The translations under genes and the position numbers were made by a program. Below, one piece after another: positions 8,728 through 16,831 of a DNA stretch of 64,000 nt; within the stretch, counting starts at the first letter, position 1, and the number at the start of each line of letters is the position of its first letter. The notes below the pieces were generated by a model. That model was not told the DNA's origin and did not search any database. It saw nothing but the letters and a program-made list of their open reading frames with translations. Origin of the DNA: Hymenobacter properus (GTDB lineage Bacteria > Bacteroidota > Bacteroidia > Cytophagales > Hymenobacteraceae); assembly GCF_015694735.1 (NCBI RefSeq), contig NZ_JADQDP010000002.1:496001-560000 (forward strand). The letters run 5' to 3'.

Positions 8728-9089
8728 TACGCCGGCAGCGTGGCAAATTCGCAGAACACAATGCGGTTGCCGAAGGGGTCGACGACCTCCATTTCCAGCA
8801 CGCGGTTGTTCCAGTAAGCGGGCTCGAGGCTGAGGCGGGTGGCTTGGTTTTTATTCAGCAATTGGCGGTGGAAGGCCAAGAGCCCTTGCATTTCGGCCCG
8901 GGCTTTGGCGCCGGGTGGCACGTCGTCGGGCAAGGCATTGAGGTGGAGAATGACCTCGCCGCGCGATACCTGCACGTAAACGGGCTGCTTGTTGCGCATT
9001 TCTTCCCAATCGATGCGAAAGCCCAGCCAACCAATGTAGAACTCAATGGCTTTCGCGTAATCGGAGATGCTGAAAACGGGAGTTACCAT
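8727..9089 (-). CDS. Glyoxalase/bleomycin-resistance-like protein
   Basis: 120 residues with two beta-alpha-beta-beta-beta halves typical of the vicinal-oxygen-chelate fold: TPVFSISDYAKAIEFYIGWLGFRIDW at the start and VLEMEVVDPFGNRIVFCE near the end. Members bind drugs or act as metal-dependent enzymes; the substrate is not evident. ATG at 9089 was preferred over ATG at 9107 because family members begin directly with M-x-PVF. It converges on the pectate lyase gene, with a 31-bp inverted repeat between. Confidence 0.75.
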   Translation of the reverse strand: MVTPVFSISDYAKAIEFYIGWLGFRIDWEEMRNKQPVYVQVSRGEVILHLNALPDDVPPGAKARAEMQGLLAFHRQLLNKNQATRLSLEPAYWNNRVLEMEVVDPFGNRIVFCEFATLPA

Positions 9090-9491
9090 GTAGGCAGGTA
9101 GGAGCATACGGGAGCGAAGTGAGCGAACTGCTCCGGATATAATGCTGTTAAATCACAGAAAGGTAAAGAATATTACTGGGCTTTTAGCAACTGTCCCTTC
9201 AGAAGTAGCTGAGGTTGCCCGCCAATGGCTGCTTTGCTCCAAGATATTTTCCGCGTAAAGAAGTCCATCCGGTGTTGCCAGCCCACGGAGCGCCCCGTAT
9301 TCGGCCCGGTGTGAATACCATTGGTGTCAGATGGTGAAGAAAAGGCCCGGCGCTCCGATGCAGAAGCATTCTGTAACCCGATTCATGCTAGTTCGTGGCT
9401 GCTCATGATGCAAGTCGCCGGTGAGGCAGCCGCAGCAAAGCGGTTCGGCCAACGCTAGCAGTTGGGCAAATTGGATGCAACGAATGAATAG
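9090..9491. other. Intergenic stretch without a recognisable gene
   Basis: About 400 bases between divergent genes. Open frames here on either strand are short or are shadows. Nothing coding is supported; only a promoter at its right edge (9492-9522) is recognisable. Confidence 0.6.
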
Positions 9492-9522
9492 TTGACCAAC
9501 CGCAGGCGCTCGCGTATTTTTG
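9492..9522 (+). promoter_or_regulatory. Bacteroidota-type promoter for the gene at 9568
   Basis: TTG (9492-9494), a 20-bp spacer and TATTTTTG (9515-9522) fit the Bacteroidota -33/-7 consensus TTG-N19/20-TAnnTTTG. Confidence 0.5.
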
Positions 9523-9567
9523 GTGGTTCCAGCGCCAGGCGCGCCTTGCCCCACCTCTACCCATTGC

Positions 9568-9972
9568 ATGCAGTTGCGCCCCATCGTTGACACCCCTGGC
9601 ATTTCCATTGGCTACGACGAGGCCAACGAGTGGCTCTACGTGGACTGGAAGGGCGAGCACGACGCCGATTCGTCCTGGGCGGCCTGCGGGCTGATGCTGG
9701 AAATCCTGCGGGCGTTTCCTTGCGCCAAAATCCTGAACGATAACTCCAACATCACCCGCACCACCATGCAGCTCTCGGCCCGCAGCCTGGAGTGGGTGGC
9801 GCAAATGCACGCCGCCGGCCTGCGCTATCTGGCCTGGGTGCTGCCCCGGCAGCTTATCTCCCGGCAAAGCACCGAAGGCGTGGTGCTCGACATTGAAGCC
9901 CCCACGGTGTGCACCTTCGACGACCTGGCCTCGGCCTTTGGCTGGCTGCAGCGCCAGGGCAATGCGGGCTAG
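9568..9972 (+). CDS. Conserved protein of unknown function, paralogue of the gene at 12174
   Basis: 134 residues, cytosolic, no recognised domain. It aligns along its whole length with the 137-residue product at 12174: shared blocks are YVDWKGEHD, CAKILNDNS, RTTMQLS, AWVLPR and TFDD-ASA-x-WLQ. The alternating strand/helix pattern suggests a small alpha/beta protein, possibly STAS/SpoIIAA-like, but this is inference. ATG at 9568 matches the start of the paralogue (MQL-x-x-IVDTP). The last four codons overlap the convergent DUF421 gene by 4 bases. Confidence 0.7.
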   Translation: MQLRPIVDTPGISIGYDEANEWLYVDWKGEHDADSSWAACGLMLEILRAFPCAKILNDNSNITRTTMQLSARSLEWVAQMHAAGLRYLAWVLPRQLISRQSTEGVVLDIEAPTVCTFDDLASAFGWLQRQGNAG

Positions 9973-10472
9973 CCGTTCTTCTTCACCACGCTGATGCTGC
10001 CGTTGCGCTCCAGGCGCACGGCTTCGGTATCGGCCAGCGAGGCCACGTTGCCGCTGTCGCGCAGGCCTTCCAGCAGGTCGTTGTGGGTGAGGTTGTGCTG
10101 GGCCAGGGTTTCGGGGTGGGGCTGGCCGTGCTCGGCCAGCAGCACGGCGTCGCCCTTCACCAAGCGGCTCACGGCCTCGCTGCGGAACGAGGCCCAGGCC
10201 AGCAGCCGGTGCAGGCCCACCAGCACCAGCCCGGCCAGCAGCGTGCCCCCAAAGGGCGAGGCCGCCACCACCGCCCGGCTCAGCACCGCCCCCAGCATGA
10301 TTTTCACCACCATGTCGAAAGCCGTGTTGCCGCCAAACGTGCGCTTGCCCGAAAACCGCAGCAGCACCAGCGCCGCAAAAAATACCAGCCCGGCCCGCAC
10401 CGTCATTTGCAGGGCGGTGATGGTGTGCGAGTCGGCGTCGGGGCCGAAAAGGGTGTCAATCAGCTCTTGCAT
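9969..10472 (-). CDS. DUF421 (YetF-like) membrane protein
   Basis: 167 residues: two to three membrane segments in the first 90 residues, with the family signature LRFSGKRTFG and a following FDMVVKIMLGAVLSRAVV helix, then a cytosolic YetF-type C-terminal domain (about 95-155). The role of this family is poorly known. It begins 4 bases after the stop codon of the pyrophosphatase gene on the same strand, so the two form an operon. Confidence 0.8.
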   Translation of the reverse strand: MQELIDTLFGPDADSHTITALQMTVRAGLVFFAALVLLRFSGKRTFGGNTAFDMVVKIMLGAVLSRAVVAASPFGGTLLAGLVLVGLHRLLAWASFRSEAVSRLVKGDAVLLAEHGQPHPETLAQHNLTHNDLLEGLRDSGNVASLADTEAVRLERNGSISVVKKNG

Positions 10473-10476
10473 GGCG

Positions 10477-11013
10477 CTAGGGCTTAGCCGCCGCGGCCTG
10501 AGCCAGTAGCGCGTGGGCCCGCTCGGACCCCACGCGCCGCAGAATCTTGAGCTCCTGGCCCTTCACGGCGTTGTAGGAAATGAAAAAATGCTCGATTTCG
10601 TGCAGCTGCTCCTTGGGCAAATCCGTGATTTCGCGCATGCCCTGGTGCTCGCGCGAGTCGGCGGCCACGGCCAGCAGCCGGTCGTTGCGCACCACCTGGC
10701 CGTCTTTCTCTTGCTGCTCCACCTCAATGGCCCCGATGAGGCGGGCCTCCACCACGCAGCCGGCAAACGCGGGCGCCGGCAAGATGAGCAGCACGTCGAG
10801 CGGGTCGCCGTCGGCGGCTTTTGTCGAAGGCACAAACCCAAAATCGAACGGGAAGCTATGGCCCTCGGGCAGCGTACCCTTCAGCTTGAAAACACCCAAA
10901 TCAGGCTCAAAGGCAAACTTGTTGCGGCTGCCCTTGGGCGTTTCTACCACCACGTGCACGCGGCTGCGGGAGTGGGGCACGTGGGCCGGCAGTTGATGTA
11001 AAGCAGGAGACAT
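10477..11013 (-). CDS. Inorganic pyrophosphatase (family I-like)
   Basis: 178 residues, cytosolic. Hydrolyses pyrophosphate to phosphate, pulling biosynthetic reactions forward. The metal-binding signature is DGDPLDVL (Asp68, Asp70, Asp73), preceded by the FPFDFGFVP strand. The GAIEVEQQEKDGQVVRNDRLLAV segment follows, then the EIEHFFISYNAVKG helix of the family. Family members usually have a D-x-D-K-x-D-x-K motif where this one has EQQEKDG, so it belongs to a divergent subgroup. ATG at 11013 was chosen; the longer frame to 11064 adds a hydrophobic low-complexity stretch. Operon with the DUF421 gene. Confidence 0.8.
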   Translation of the reverse strand: MSPALHQLPAHVPHSRSRVHVVVETPKGSRNKFAFEPDLGVFKLKGTLPEGHSFPFDFGFVPSTKAADGDPLDVLLILPAPAFAGCVVEARLIGAIEVEQQEKDGQVVRNDRLLAVAADSREHQGMREITDLPKEQLHEIEHFFISYNAVKGQELKILRRVGSERAHALLAQAAAAKP

Positions 11014-11111
11014 AAGCACGGTGGCAAGCGCGAAAAGGCCGCTTGCCTGTGCGGTAGGACGCACGATGTTGCGCCAATGTTGCTAGTGTGCAGCTTGCAC
11101 GGCCGGACAGC

Positions 11112-11183
11112 AAAAAGCCCCTCGAAATGCAACCTGCGCATTCCAAAGGGCTTTGAGCTCAACACTGAGCCGGGGCTTTTTAC
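11112..11183 (-). terminator. Terminator after the S1/P1 nuclease gene, with competing stems
   Basis: AAAAAGCCCC (11112-11121) pairs with GGGGCTTTTT (11172-11181). A shorter alternative stem pairs AAAGCCC (11114-11120) with GGGCTTT (11148-11154), with an inner AATGC/GCATT stem. It starts at the nuclease stop codon. Confidence 0.65.
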
Positions 11184-11986
11184 TTGTCGAACACCTCGTT
11201 CAGCATGCCGGCCAGCCGGATACCGGCTTTGAGAATCTGGTCTTCCACGGTGGGCCCGAAAGTGGGGTAGAAGTGCCAGTCGAACTTGGTGGGCGGCGTG
11301 GCCGCGCTGGCATAAATGGGCGAGCACAGCTGGTACGACTCAAACAGCCAGGCCGTGGGGTCACTTTTTTGCCATTCCTTAACCTGGGTAGAAGTAGGGT
11401 GGTCGTATGCGGCCGTCATTTCAGTGAACGTGAAGCCGGGGTATTCCACCAGGTCGCCGTCCCAGATGCTGTGCAGGTTGGTGTCGCGCCCGCGCCAGTT
11501 CACCTGAATGGTGTTGCCGCCCTTGTCTTCGAGGCGGCCCAGGTGCAGGGGCTGGTGCACGTCGCCCACCAGGTGAATCAGGAATTTGAGGGCAATGCGC
11601 TTTTCGTCGGCCGTTTTCTTGGGGTCTTTCAAGTCCTGGCGCATCTGCAGCAGGGCCGCGTAGGCGTTGGCGGGCAGGGCCGGGGCCGGTTGCACGGTAG
11701 CCTTGAGCTGGGCGGCGAAGGCGGTGTAGTCGAGGCCGGTGGGTACGTTCACGTAGTGCCAGGGGGCCGTTTCCTTGAACTGCGGGTCGTTGCGCAGCTC
11801 GTCGGCCCAGGTGCTTACCAGCGGCATGGTTTCGCGGCCCAGGATGCGGGCTACTTCGCGCTTGGCAGTGGGGGAGAGGTGGTTTTCGGCAATGCGCGCC
11901 ACGGCCCGGTGGCCCAGCACGCCCCAGGCCAGCAGGCTGTAGGGGGCGCAAAAGAGAGCCAGCAGCACAACGATTTTTCGGAACAT
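11180..11986 (-). CDS. Secreted S1/P1-type nuclease
   Basis: 268 residues. A signal peptide ends at SLLA, leaving Trp21 as the mature N-terminus, which in this family supplies zinc ligands through its amino group. WGVLGHRAVARIAE, a WADE segment, WHYVN and FLIHLVGDVHQPLH with N-WRG-x-x-TNLHSIWDG are the zinc-ligand motifs of the trinuclear site. Such enzymes degrade single-stranded RNA and DNA and remove 3'-phosphates outside the cytosol, probably for nutrient scavenging. Length and motifs are complete. Confidence 0.9.
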   Translation of the reverse strand: MFRKIVVLLALFCAPYSLLAWGVLGHRAVARIAENHLSPTAKREVARILGRETMPLVSTWADELRNDPQFKETAPWHYVNVPTGLDYTAFAAQLKATVQPAPALPANAYAALLQMRQDLKDPKKTADEKRIALKFLIHLVGDVHQPLHLGRLEDKGGNTIQVNWRGRDTNLHSIWDGDLVEYPGFTFTEMTAAYDHPTSTQVKEWQKSDPTAWLFESYQLCSPIYASAATPPTKFDWHFYPTFGPTVEDQILKAGIRLAGMLNEVFDK

Positions 11987-12173
11987 AAAGGAGAAAAGAA
12001 AGAATAATAAAGCAGCTCAACTACGCGCCGGAACCCCCGCGCCCCGCTGGGCCAAACCACAAAGCTAATAGCTGCCGCCGTGGCCCGGCTGCAAACAACC
12101 CTTCCTCCTGTCGACCGCTCTGAAATAGCCGCCGGCCTTAGTTTTGTAGCTTCATTGCTGCCTTCGGTTGCCC

Positions 12174-12587
12174 ATGCAGTTGCAAACCATTGTTGATACG
12201 CCCGCCATTTTCATCGGCTACGATGCGCCGAACCAATGGCTGTACGTGGACTGGAAGGGCGAACATGACCAGGAGTCTTCGCAGGCCTGCTGCCTGCTGA
12301 TGCTCGACAGCCTGCGGGCCCACCCCTGCGCCAAAATCCTCAACGACAATTCTAGCATCATCCGCACCACCATGCAGCTCTCGCTGTGGGGCGCGTGGTG
12401 GGTAGAAGAGATGCGCAACGCGGGCTTGCAATACATAGCGTGGGTGCTGCCCCGCAGCCTGGTGGCCCGCCAAACCACCGAGGCCATTGTGCAAGCCGTC
12501 GAAAACCCGCATATTGGTACCTTCGATGACGTGGCATCGGCCTATGTGTGGCTGCAACAACAGCCGGTGCGGGTGTTGCAAAGGTGA
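12174..12587 (+). CDS. Conserved protein of unknown function, paralogue of the gene at 9568
   Basis: 137 residues, about 55-60% identical by eye to the product at 9568, colinear from MQL-x-x-IVDTP to the WLQ near the end. No domain is recognised and no signal peptide is present. The most constant block, CAKILNDNS followed by a TTMQLS strand, may be the functional core. A TAGTTTTG (-7-like, 12139-12146) box lies about 28 bases upstream. The two copies are separated by three unrelated genes on the other strand, so they are dispersed rather than tandem duplicates. Confidence 0.7.
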   Translation: MQLQTIVDTPAIFIGYDAPNQWLYVDWKGEHDQESSQACCLLMLDSLRAHPCAKILNDNSSIIRTTMQLSLWGAWWVEEMRNAGLQYIAWVLPRSLVARQTTEAIVQAVENPHIGTFDDVASAYVWLQQQPVRVLQR

Positions 12588-12655
12588 AGAGGCAGGTTGT
12601 GGTGCAGCGGCGAAACGCGCAGAGCGCCAAGCGGGAAACAGTTGAAGCTTGATGT

Positions 12656-12739
12656 TCTTGTACCGTCGAAACCTCGTATGTACTAAAAAGCTGTTGCCAA
12701 TAGCAGTCTTGTACCCCCGAAGCCTCGCATGTACCAAAA
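12656..12739 (+). repeat. 33-bp direct repeat covering the GH43 start codon
   Basis: Copies at 12656-12688 and 12707-12739 differ at 5 of 33 positions and lie exactly 51 bases (17 codons) apart. The downstream copy contains the ATG of the GH43 gene; the upstream copy contains ATG TAC TAA, a Met-Tyr-stop mini-frame. Confidence 0.85.
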
Positions 12740-13706
12740 TCCCGTCATCGACGACAACTTCCCGGACCCAACCCTTATCCACGCCGCCGACGGCTGGTAC
12801 TACGCCTACGGTACCCAAACCAAGCGGGCCGGCGCCATCATCAACCTGCAAGTGGCCCGCTCGCAGGATTTGGTAAACTGGGATTACCTTGGCGAAGGCC
12901 TGCCCGAAAAGCCCGATTGGGCCTTGCAAAGCCAGAAAATATGGGCGCCGCACGTGAGCGAGCACGGCGGCCGCTATTACCTCTACTACTCTACCCGGCC
13001 CGACGGCGCCGACTTCTTCAGCCTGGCCGTGGCCGTGGCCGAAGCGCCCGCCGGCCCGTTCCGCGACTGCGGCCGGCCGCTGCTGCCCGGCCCCGGCTTC
13101 ACCTGCATCGACCCCATGGCCTACGACGACCCCGCCACCGGCCAGCGGCTGCTGTATTGGGGCTCGGGCTTCGGGCCCATCTGGGTGCGCGAGCTGGCCG
13201 AAGACCGGCTTAGCTTCGCGCCTGGCAGCGTGGCGCAGGCCGTGGTGTTTCCCAGCGGCAGCAACGACCCCAATGACTACCACCGCCTAGTGGAAGGCGC
13301 CTGGGTGCATTACCACGAGGGTTGGTACTACCTCTTTTTTTCGGGCGATAACTGCTGCGGCCCCCACGCTCACTACGCCGTGCTGGTGGCCCGCGCCCGC
13401 CACGCCACCGGTCCCTTCGAAACCTACGCCGCGGCCACGGGCAACCCCCACGCCGCCCTGCTGGCTGCCAACGCTCATTGGCTCGCCCCCGGCCACAACT
13501 GCGTGGTGACCGACGGCGCCGGCCAGGACTGGCTGGCCTGCCACGCCATCGACCCGCGCCAGCCCACCTTCGACGCCATCGACGACTCGGAGGGCTACTC
13601 GCGTCGTGTGCTGCTGCTCGACCAAATTACGTACGCTGACGGCTGGCCTGTGGTGGCAGGTGGCTCGCCCTCGTGGCTGCCACAGCCCGCGCCCGCTGCC
13701 GACTAA
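12729..13706 (+). CDS. Glycoside hydrolase family 43 enzyme without signal peptide
   Basis: 325 residues, a single five-bladed propeller of arabinanase/xylosidase type. The triad is visible: base Asp13 (NFPDPT), Asp128 (TCIDPM) and acid Glu189 (RLVEGAW). IWAPHVSEHGGRYYLYYS and EGWYYLFFSGDNCC are typical blades. No signal peptide is seen, so it probably acts in the cytosol or periplasm on oligosaccharides released by the secreted enzymes. The chain begins at the first blade (MYQNPVIDD), supporting this start. A duplicated start region lies just upstream. Confidence 0.85.
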   Translation: MYQNPVIDDNFPDPTLIHAADGWYYAYGTQTKRAGAIINLQVARSQDLVNWDYLGEGLPEKPDWALQSQKIWAPHVSEHGGRYYLYYSTRPDGADFFSLAVAVAEAPAGPFRDCGRPLLPGPGFTCIDPMAYDDPATGQRLLYWGSGFGPIWVRELAEDRLSFAPGSVAQAVVFPSGSNDPNDYHRLVEGAWVHYHEGWYYLFFSGDNCCGPHAHYAVLVARARHATGPFETYAAATGNPHAALLAANAHWLAPGHNCVVTDGAGQDWLACHAIDPRQPTFDAIDDSEGYSRRVLLLDQITYADGWPVVAGGSPSWLPQPAPAAD

Positions 13707-13785
13707 ACCCGGTGCATTTTTGGTAGTCTGTAGAGCGTGAAACGGAATTGGCCGTTTTTCGGCAGGGGCCCGGTTGGTGCGCTCC

Positions 13786-13793
13786 TAGCTTTG
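13786..13793 (+). promoter_or_regulatory. -7 element directly before a possible leaderless start
   Basis: TAGCTTTG ends 6 bases before the ATG at 13799. A matching TTG at -33 is not evident, so the call is tentative. Confidence 0.35.
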
Positions 13794-13798
13794 AGCGC

Positions 13799-14572
13799 AT
13801 GAGGCTAATATACACTGATTTTCATTGCCGTTGCTGGGGCCTGCTGCTACTGCTGGCGCTGGCAGGCCCGGCGGCCGCGCAGCAGCCGGAGGCTGCACCG
13901 CACGACTCGCTGGCCTTGCCCGAGGGGCCGCCCTGCTTGCCGCCGGCCCCGGCGCATCGCCGGGTAGGCTTCGTGCTCTCGCTCGACAACCGGGAGTCTT
14001 TTGTGCAGTCGTCGGCGGTGCACGTCGTTGGGCTCAATGCGGGCGTGGTGCTGCCCAACCACCGCTGGCGCCTGGGCGTGGGCGGCTACACCCTCAGCCG
14101 CGACTACGCCACGCTCTACACCTACCAATACAAAAACGGCAAGCGCACCAAGAAAATAGCCGACACCCTCACGCCGCAGCTCAGCCTCACCTACCTCACG
14201 CCCAACGTGAGCTACGTCTTCGTGCACCGGCCCTGGCTCGAAATCAGCCTGCCGCTGGAGGTGGGCCTGGGCCGCAGCCACTACACCGTGACCGACCAGA
14301 ACGGCAACACGCCCACCAACACCCGTGGCCTGTTTGTGCCCGTCGAGGCCGGCGTGGCGGTGCTGCTCAAGCCCTTCCGCTGGGTGGGCGTGAGCGGCAG
14401 CCTCGGCTACCGCAAGTCGGTGTTCGAAGTCGACTATAAAGAAGACTTCGATGGCCTGTATTTTAGCTACCGGCTCAACGTATTTGTGGGCGTCATCTGG
14501 CACGACTGGCGCCGGCACCAGCAGGGCCGCCACTTCGCCCGCGAAGCGGCCGAGGCCCACCGCAGCCGCTAA
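13799..14572 (+). CDS. Secreted, probably outer-membrane beta-barrel-like protein of unknown function
   Basis: 257 residues with a signal peptide ending near AAAQQ. After a Pro-rich linker, alternating amphipathic strands (VGFVLSLDNRESF, WRLGVGGYTLSRDY, LSLTYLTPNVSYVF, VGVSGSLGYRKSVF, YFSYRLNVFVGVIW) resemble an eight- to ten-stranded outer-membrane barrel. No specific family was recognised. ATG at 13799 was chosen because the signal peptide begins there. Confidence 0.6.
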   Translation: MRLIYTDFHCRCWGLLLLLALAGPAAAQQPEAAPHDSLALPEGPPCLPPAPAHRRVGFVLSLDNRESFVQSSAVHVVGLNAGVVLPNHRWRLGVGGYTLSRDYATLYTYQYKNGKRTKKIADTLTPQLSLTYLTPNVSYVFVHRPWLEISLPLEVGLGRSHYTVTDQNGNTPTNTRGLFVPVEAGVAVLLKPFRWVGVSGSLGYRKSVFEVDYKEDFDGLYFSYRLNVFVGVIWHDWRRHQQGRHFAREAAEAHRSR

Positions 14573-14631
14573 GCGCGCCGGGCACGGCGCGTTTGCCGTA
14601 TCTTGGGCACACCTCGCTTTTTTCTTTGTTT

Positions 14632-16752
14632 ATGCCGCTTTCGTTACCATTTCTTCGTGGGTTAAGCCGCCGGGTGGCGGGGGCACTGGGGCTGCTGGTG
14701 GCCGCTTACGGCAGCGCCCGCGCCCAGGCGCCCGAGCTGCACTGCCTCATGCAGCCCATCGAGCCAGCCCAACGCGCCCATCAAGCAGCCTTGGTAGTAG
14801 AAGCCCAGGTGCTCGATGCACAGGGCTTCTGGAATGCCAGCCACACGCGTCTGTTCACGCGGCACCGGCTGCGCGTGTTTTCGCTGCTGAAGGGCCAGGT
14901 AGCCGACACCACCGGCCTCGTGCTCGTCACCGAAGGCGGCCGGCTCGGCCTCGACCAGCAGGTGCTCACCAACACGCTGCAGCTGGCTCCTGGCCAGCAG
15001 GGCGTCTTTTTTCTAACCCGGGCGCCCTGGTCGGGCCTGCCCGCAGCCGCTGCTTACACGCCCTACGCCAGCCAGCAGGGCTTTATTGAATTTAACCCCG
15101 CCGAGCGCACCGCCGCCGAGCCCTTTCGCACCTATCCGGCACTAGATGCTGCTTTTTTCAAGCAGATAACCAACCTCACCGGCCAGCCGCGCCAGCTGCT
15201 GCAAGCCAATCCGGCGCTGGCGCCAATGGCCCCGGCCCCAGGGCAGCGCAACATGGCGCCCACCATCAGCGGTTTTTCGCCCCAGCGCCTGCCCGCCGGC
15301 ACCGGCGCGGTGCTCACCATCACCGGCGATGGGTTTGGCAACAGCCGGGGCGCGGGCTTCGTCGAGTTTCGCAACGCCGACGACGGGGGCAGCACCCGCG
15401 TGAAAGCCCGCGCCGCCGACTACCTGAGCTGGACCAACAACCGCATTGATGTGCGGGTGCCCTCCGCCGCCAACGGCGGCTCGCCCGTGAGCAACGGCCA
15501 CCCGGCCGGCTCGGGCACCCTGCGCATCACCACGTCCGACCAATCGGTGGTAGAAAGCGCGAGTGCCGTCACCATCGGCTACGCCCTCACCAACGTCGAG
15601 AATACCGACGGCACTCTGCTGCAGCGGCCCAACCACATTGCCCTCAATGCCACCGGCGGCATCAGCTTTCGCTTCGGGCCCAACTTCACGACCAGCGCGG
15701 CGGCCTCTTGGCAGCGGGCCCTGGCCACCTGGCGCTGCCAAACCGGTATGAACTGGGACGTGGCTGCCGCCAACCCCAGCAACGCCATTGCCGACGACGG
15801 CCAGAACGTGGTAGCCTTCGACGCCGGCGCCGACCTGCCGGCCCAGGTGCTGGGCCGCACCACCAGCTACTACCGCGGCTGCTACGCGCCCAGCGGCGAG
15901 GTGGTGTTTTGGGTGAAGGAAATCGATATGCAATTCGATGACGCGACCAACTTCCAGTTTGGGCCCGCGCTGGCCGTTGGGGCCCTGGGGCAAATTGATT
16001 TCGAGTCGGTGGCCGTGCACGAGCTGGGGCACGCCCAGCAACTCACCCACCTCATCTTGCCCGGTGCCGTGATGCACTACGCCGTGGCCCGCGGCCAAAA
16101 CACCCGCACCCTCAGCACCAGCAGCGACGTGGCCGGTGGGCGGCAAGTGCTGCGGGTGCGCAGTTTCCGGCAGCTGGGTTGCGGCGGGCCCGCGCTGTTG
16201 CCCGCGCCGCTCACCAGCTTCGCGGCGCAGTACGCCGCCGGCACGGGCACCACCCTCAGCTGGGCCACCCGCGACGAATGCTTCCTGAGCAGCTTTGCCG
16301 TGGAGCGCAGCCTCGCCGGCGACACCGCTGCCTGGACGCGCCTGGCCACCGTGGCCGCTCGCCCGCCCGCGGCCCAATACCAGTACGTGGACGCGCAAAC
16401 GCCCGGCGGGCTGCACTACTACCGCCTGCGCCTGCTGCGCCCCGACGGCACCCTCGACAACGTGGCGCCCGCCCTCATCACCACCGAAGGGGCCAGCGCC
16501 ACGGCTTCCATCTTCCCCAACCCGGTGACCGACGACGTGCTGCGCCTGCAATACCCCGCCGCGGCAGATGGCGCAGTTGTGTTCCGCATTTACGACCGGC
16601 TGGGTCGTCGCCTCAGCACCACTTCTACCACGCTCTCTGCCGGCCTGAGCGTGGTGCCCCTCAACGTTGCCAGTCTGATTCCGGGCCTCTACATCCTGCG
16701 CTGGCAAGACGCGCAGGGCAAAACCGGTAGCCGCAGGTTTGTGCGGTATTAG
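14632..16752 (+). CDS. T9SS-exported metzincin-like protein with IPT/TIG domain
   Basis: 706 residues. Signal peptide to about residue 32; an IPT/TIG immunoglobulin-like domain at about 205-315 (TISGFSPQRLPAGTGAVLTITGDGF); a metalloprotease-like domain at about 330-510 with HELGHAQQLTH at residues 463-473 and a following Met (VMHY); and a C-terminal type A T9SS sorting domain (about 625-706, SIFPNPVTDD to RFVRY). The zinc motif has Gln where HExxHxxGxxH metzincins have Gly; the three His and the Glu are intact. Exported across the outer membrane and probably anchored to the surface; likely a matrixin-type protease, substrate unknown. Confidence 0.8.
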   Translation: MPLSLPFLRGLSRRVAGALGLLVAAYGSARAQAPELHCLMQPIEPAQRAHQAALVVEAQVLDAQGFWNASHTRLFTRHRLRVFSLLKGQVADTTGLVLVTEGGRLGLDQQVLTNTLQLAPGQQGVFFLTRAPWSGLPAAAAYTPYASQQGFIEFNPAERTAAEPFRTYPALDAAFFKQITNLTGQPRQLLQANPALAPMAPAPGQRNMAPTISGFSPQRLPAGTGAVLTITGDGFGNSRGAGFVEFRNADDGGSTRVKARAADYLSWTNNRIDVRVPSAANGGSPVSNGHPAGSGTLRITTSDQSVVESASAVTIGYALTNVENTDGTLLQRPNHIALNATGGISFRFGPNFTTSAAASWQRALATWRCQTGMNWDVAAANPSNAIADDGQNVVAFDAGADLPAQVLGRTTSYYRGCYAPSGEVVFWVKEIDMQFDDATNFQFGPALAVGALGQIDFESVAVHELGHAQQLTHLILPGAVMHYAVARGQNTRTLSTSSDVAGGRQVLRVRSFRQLGCGGPALLPAPLTSFAAQYAAGTGTTLSWATRDECFLSSFAVERSLAGDTAAWTRLATVAARPPAAQYQYVDAQTPGGLHYYRLRLLRPDGTLDNVAPALITTEGASATASIFPNPVTDDVLRLQYPAAADGAVVFRIYDRLGRRLSTTSTTLSAGLSVVPLNVASLIPGLYILRWQDAQGKTGSRRFVRY

Positions 16753-16771
16753 GCAGTTACGTGATAAAAAA

Positions 16772-16809
16772 AGAACGTCATGCCAAGCAGAGGCGAGGCA
16801 TGACGTTCT
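16772..16809. repeat. AACGTCATGC inverted repeat (copy 1), bidirectional terminator-like
   Basis: Perfect 13-bp arms 16772-16784 and 16797-16809 around a 12-nt loop, A-run on the left and T-rich on the right, between convergent genes. The core AAGAACGTCATGC recurs at 30974. Confidence 0.8.
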
Positions 16810-16831
16810 ACATCTTTTCTACTACCTAAAA

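Noticed and set aside
4483..13706. A complete polysaccharide utilisation locus
   Set aside because: Two GH43 enzymes and a pectate lyase are present, but no SusC/SusD pair or dedicated regulator, and the genes lie on different strands with unrelated genes between.
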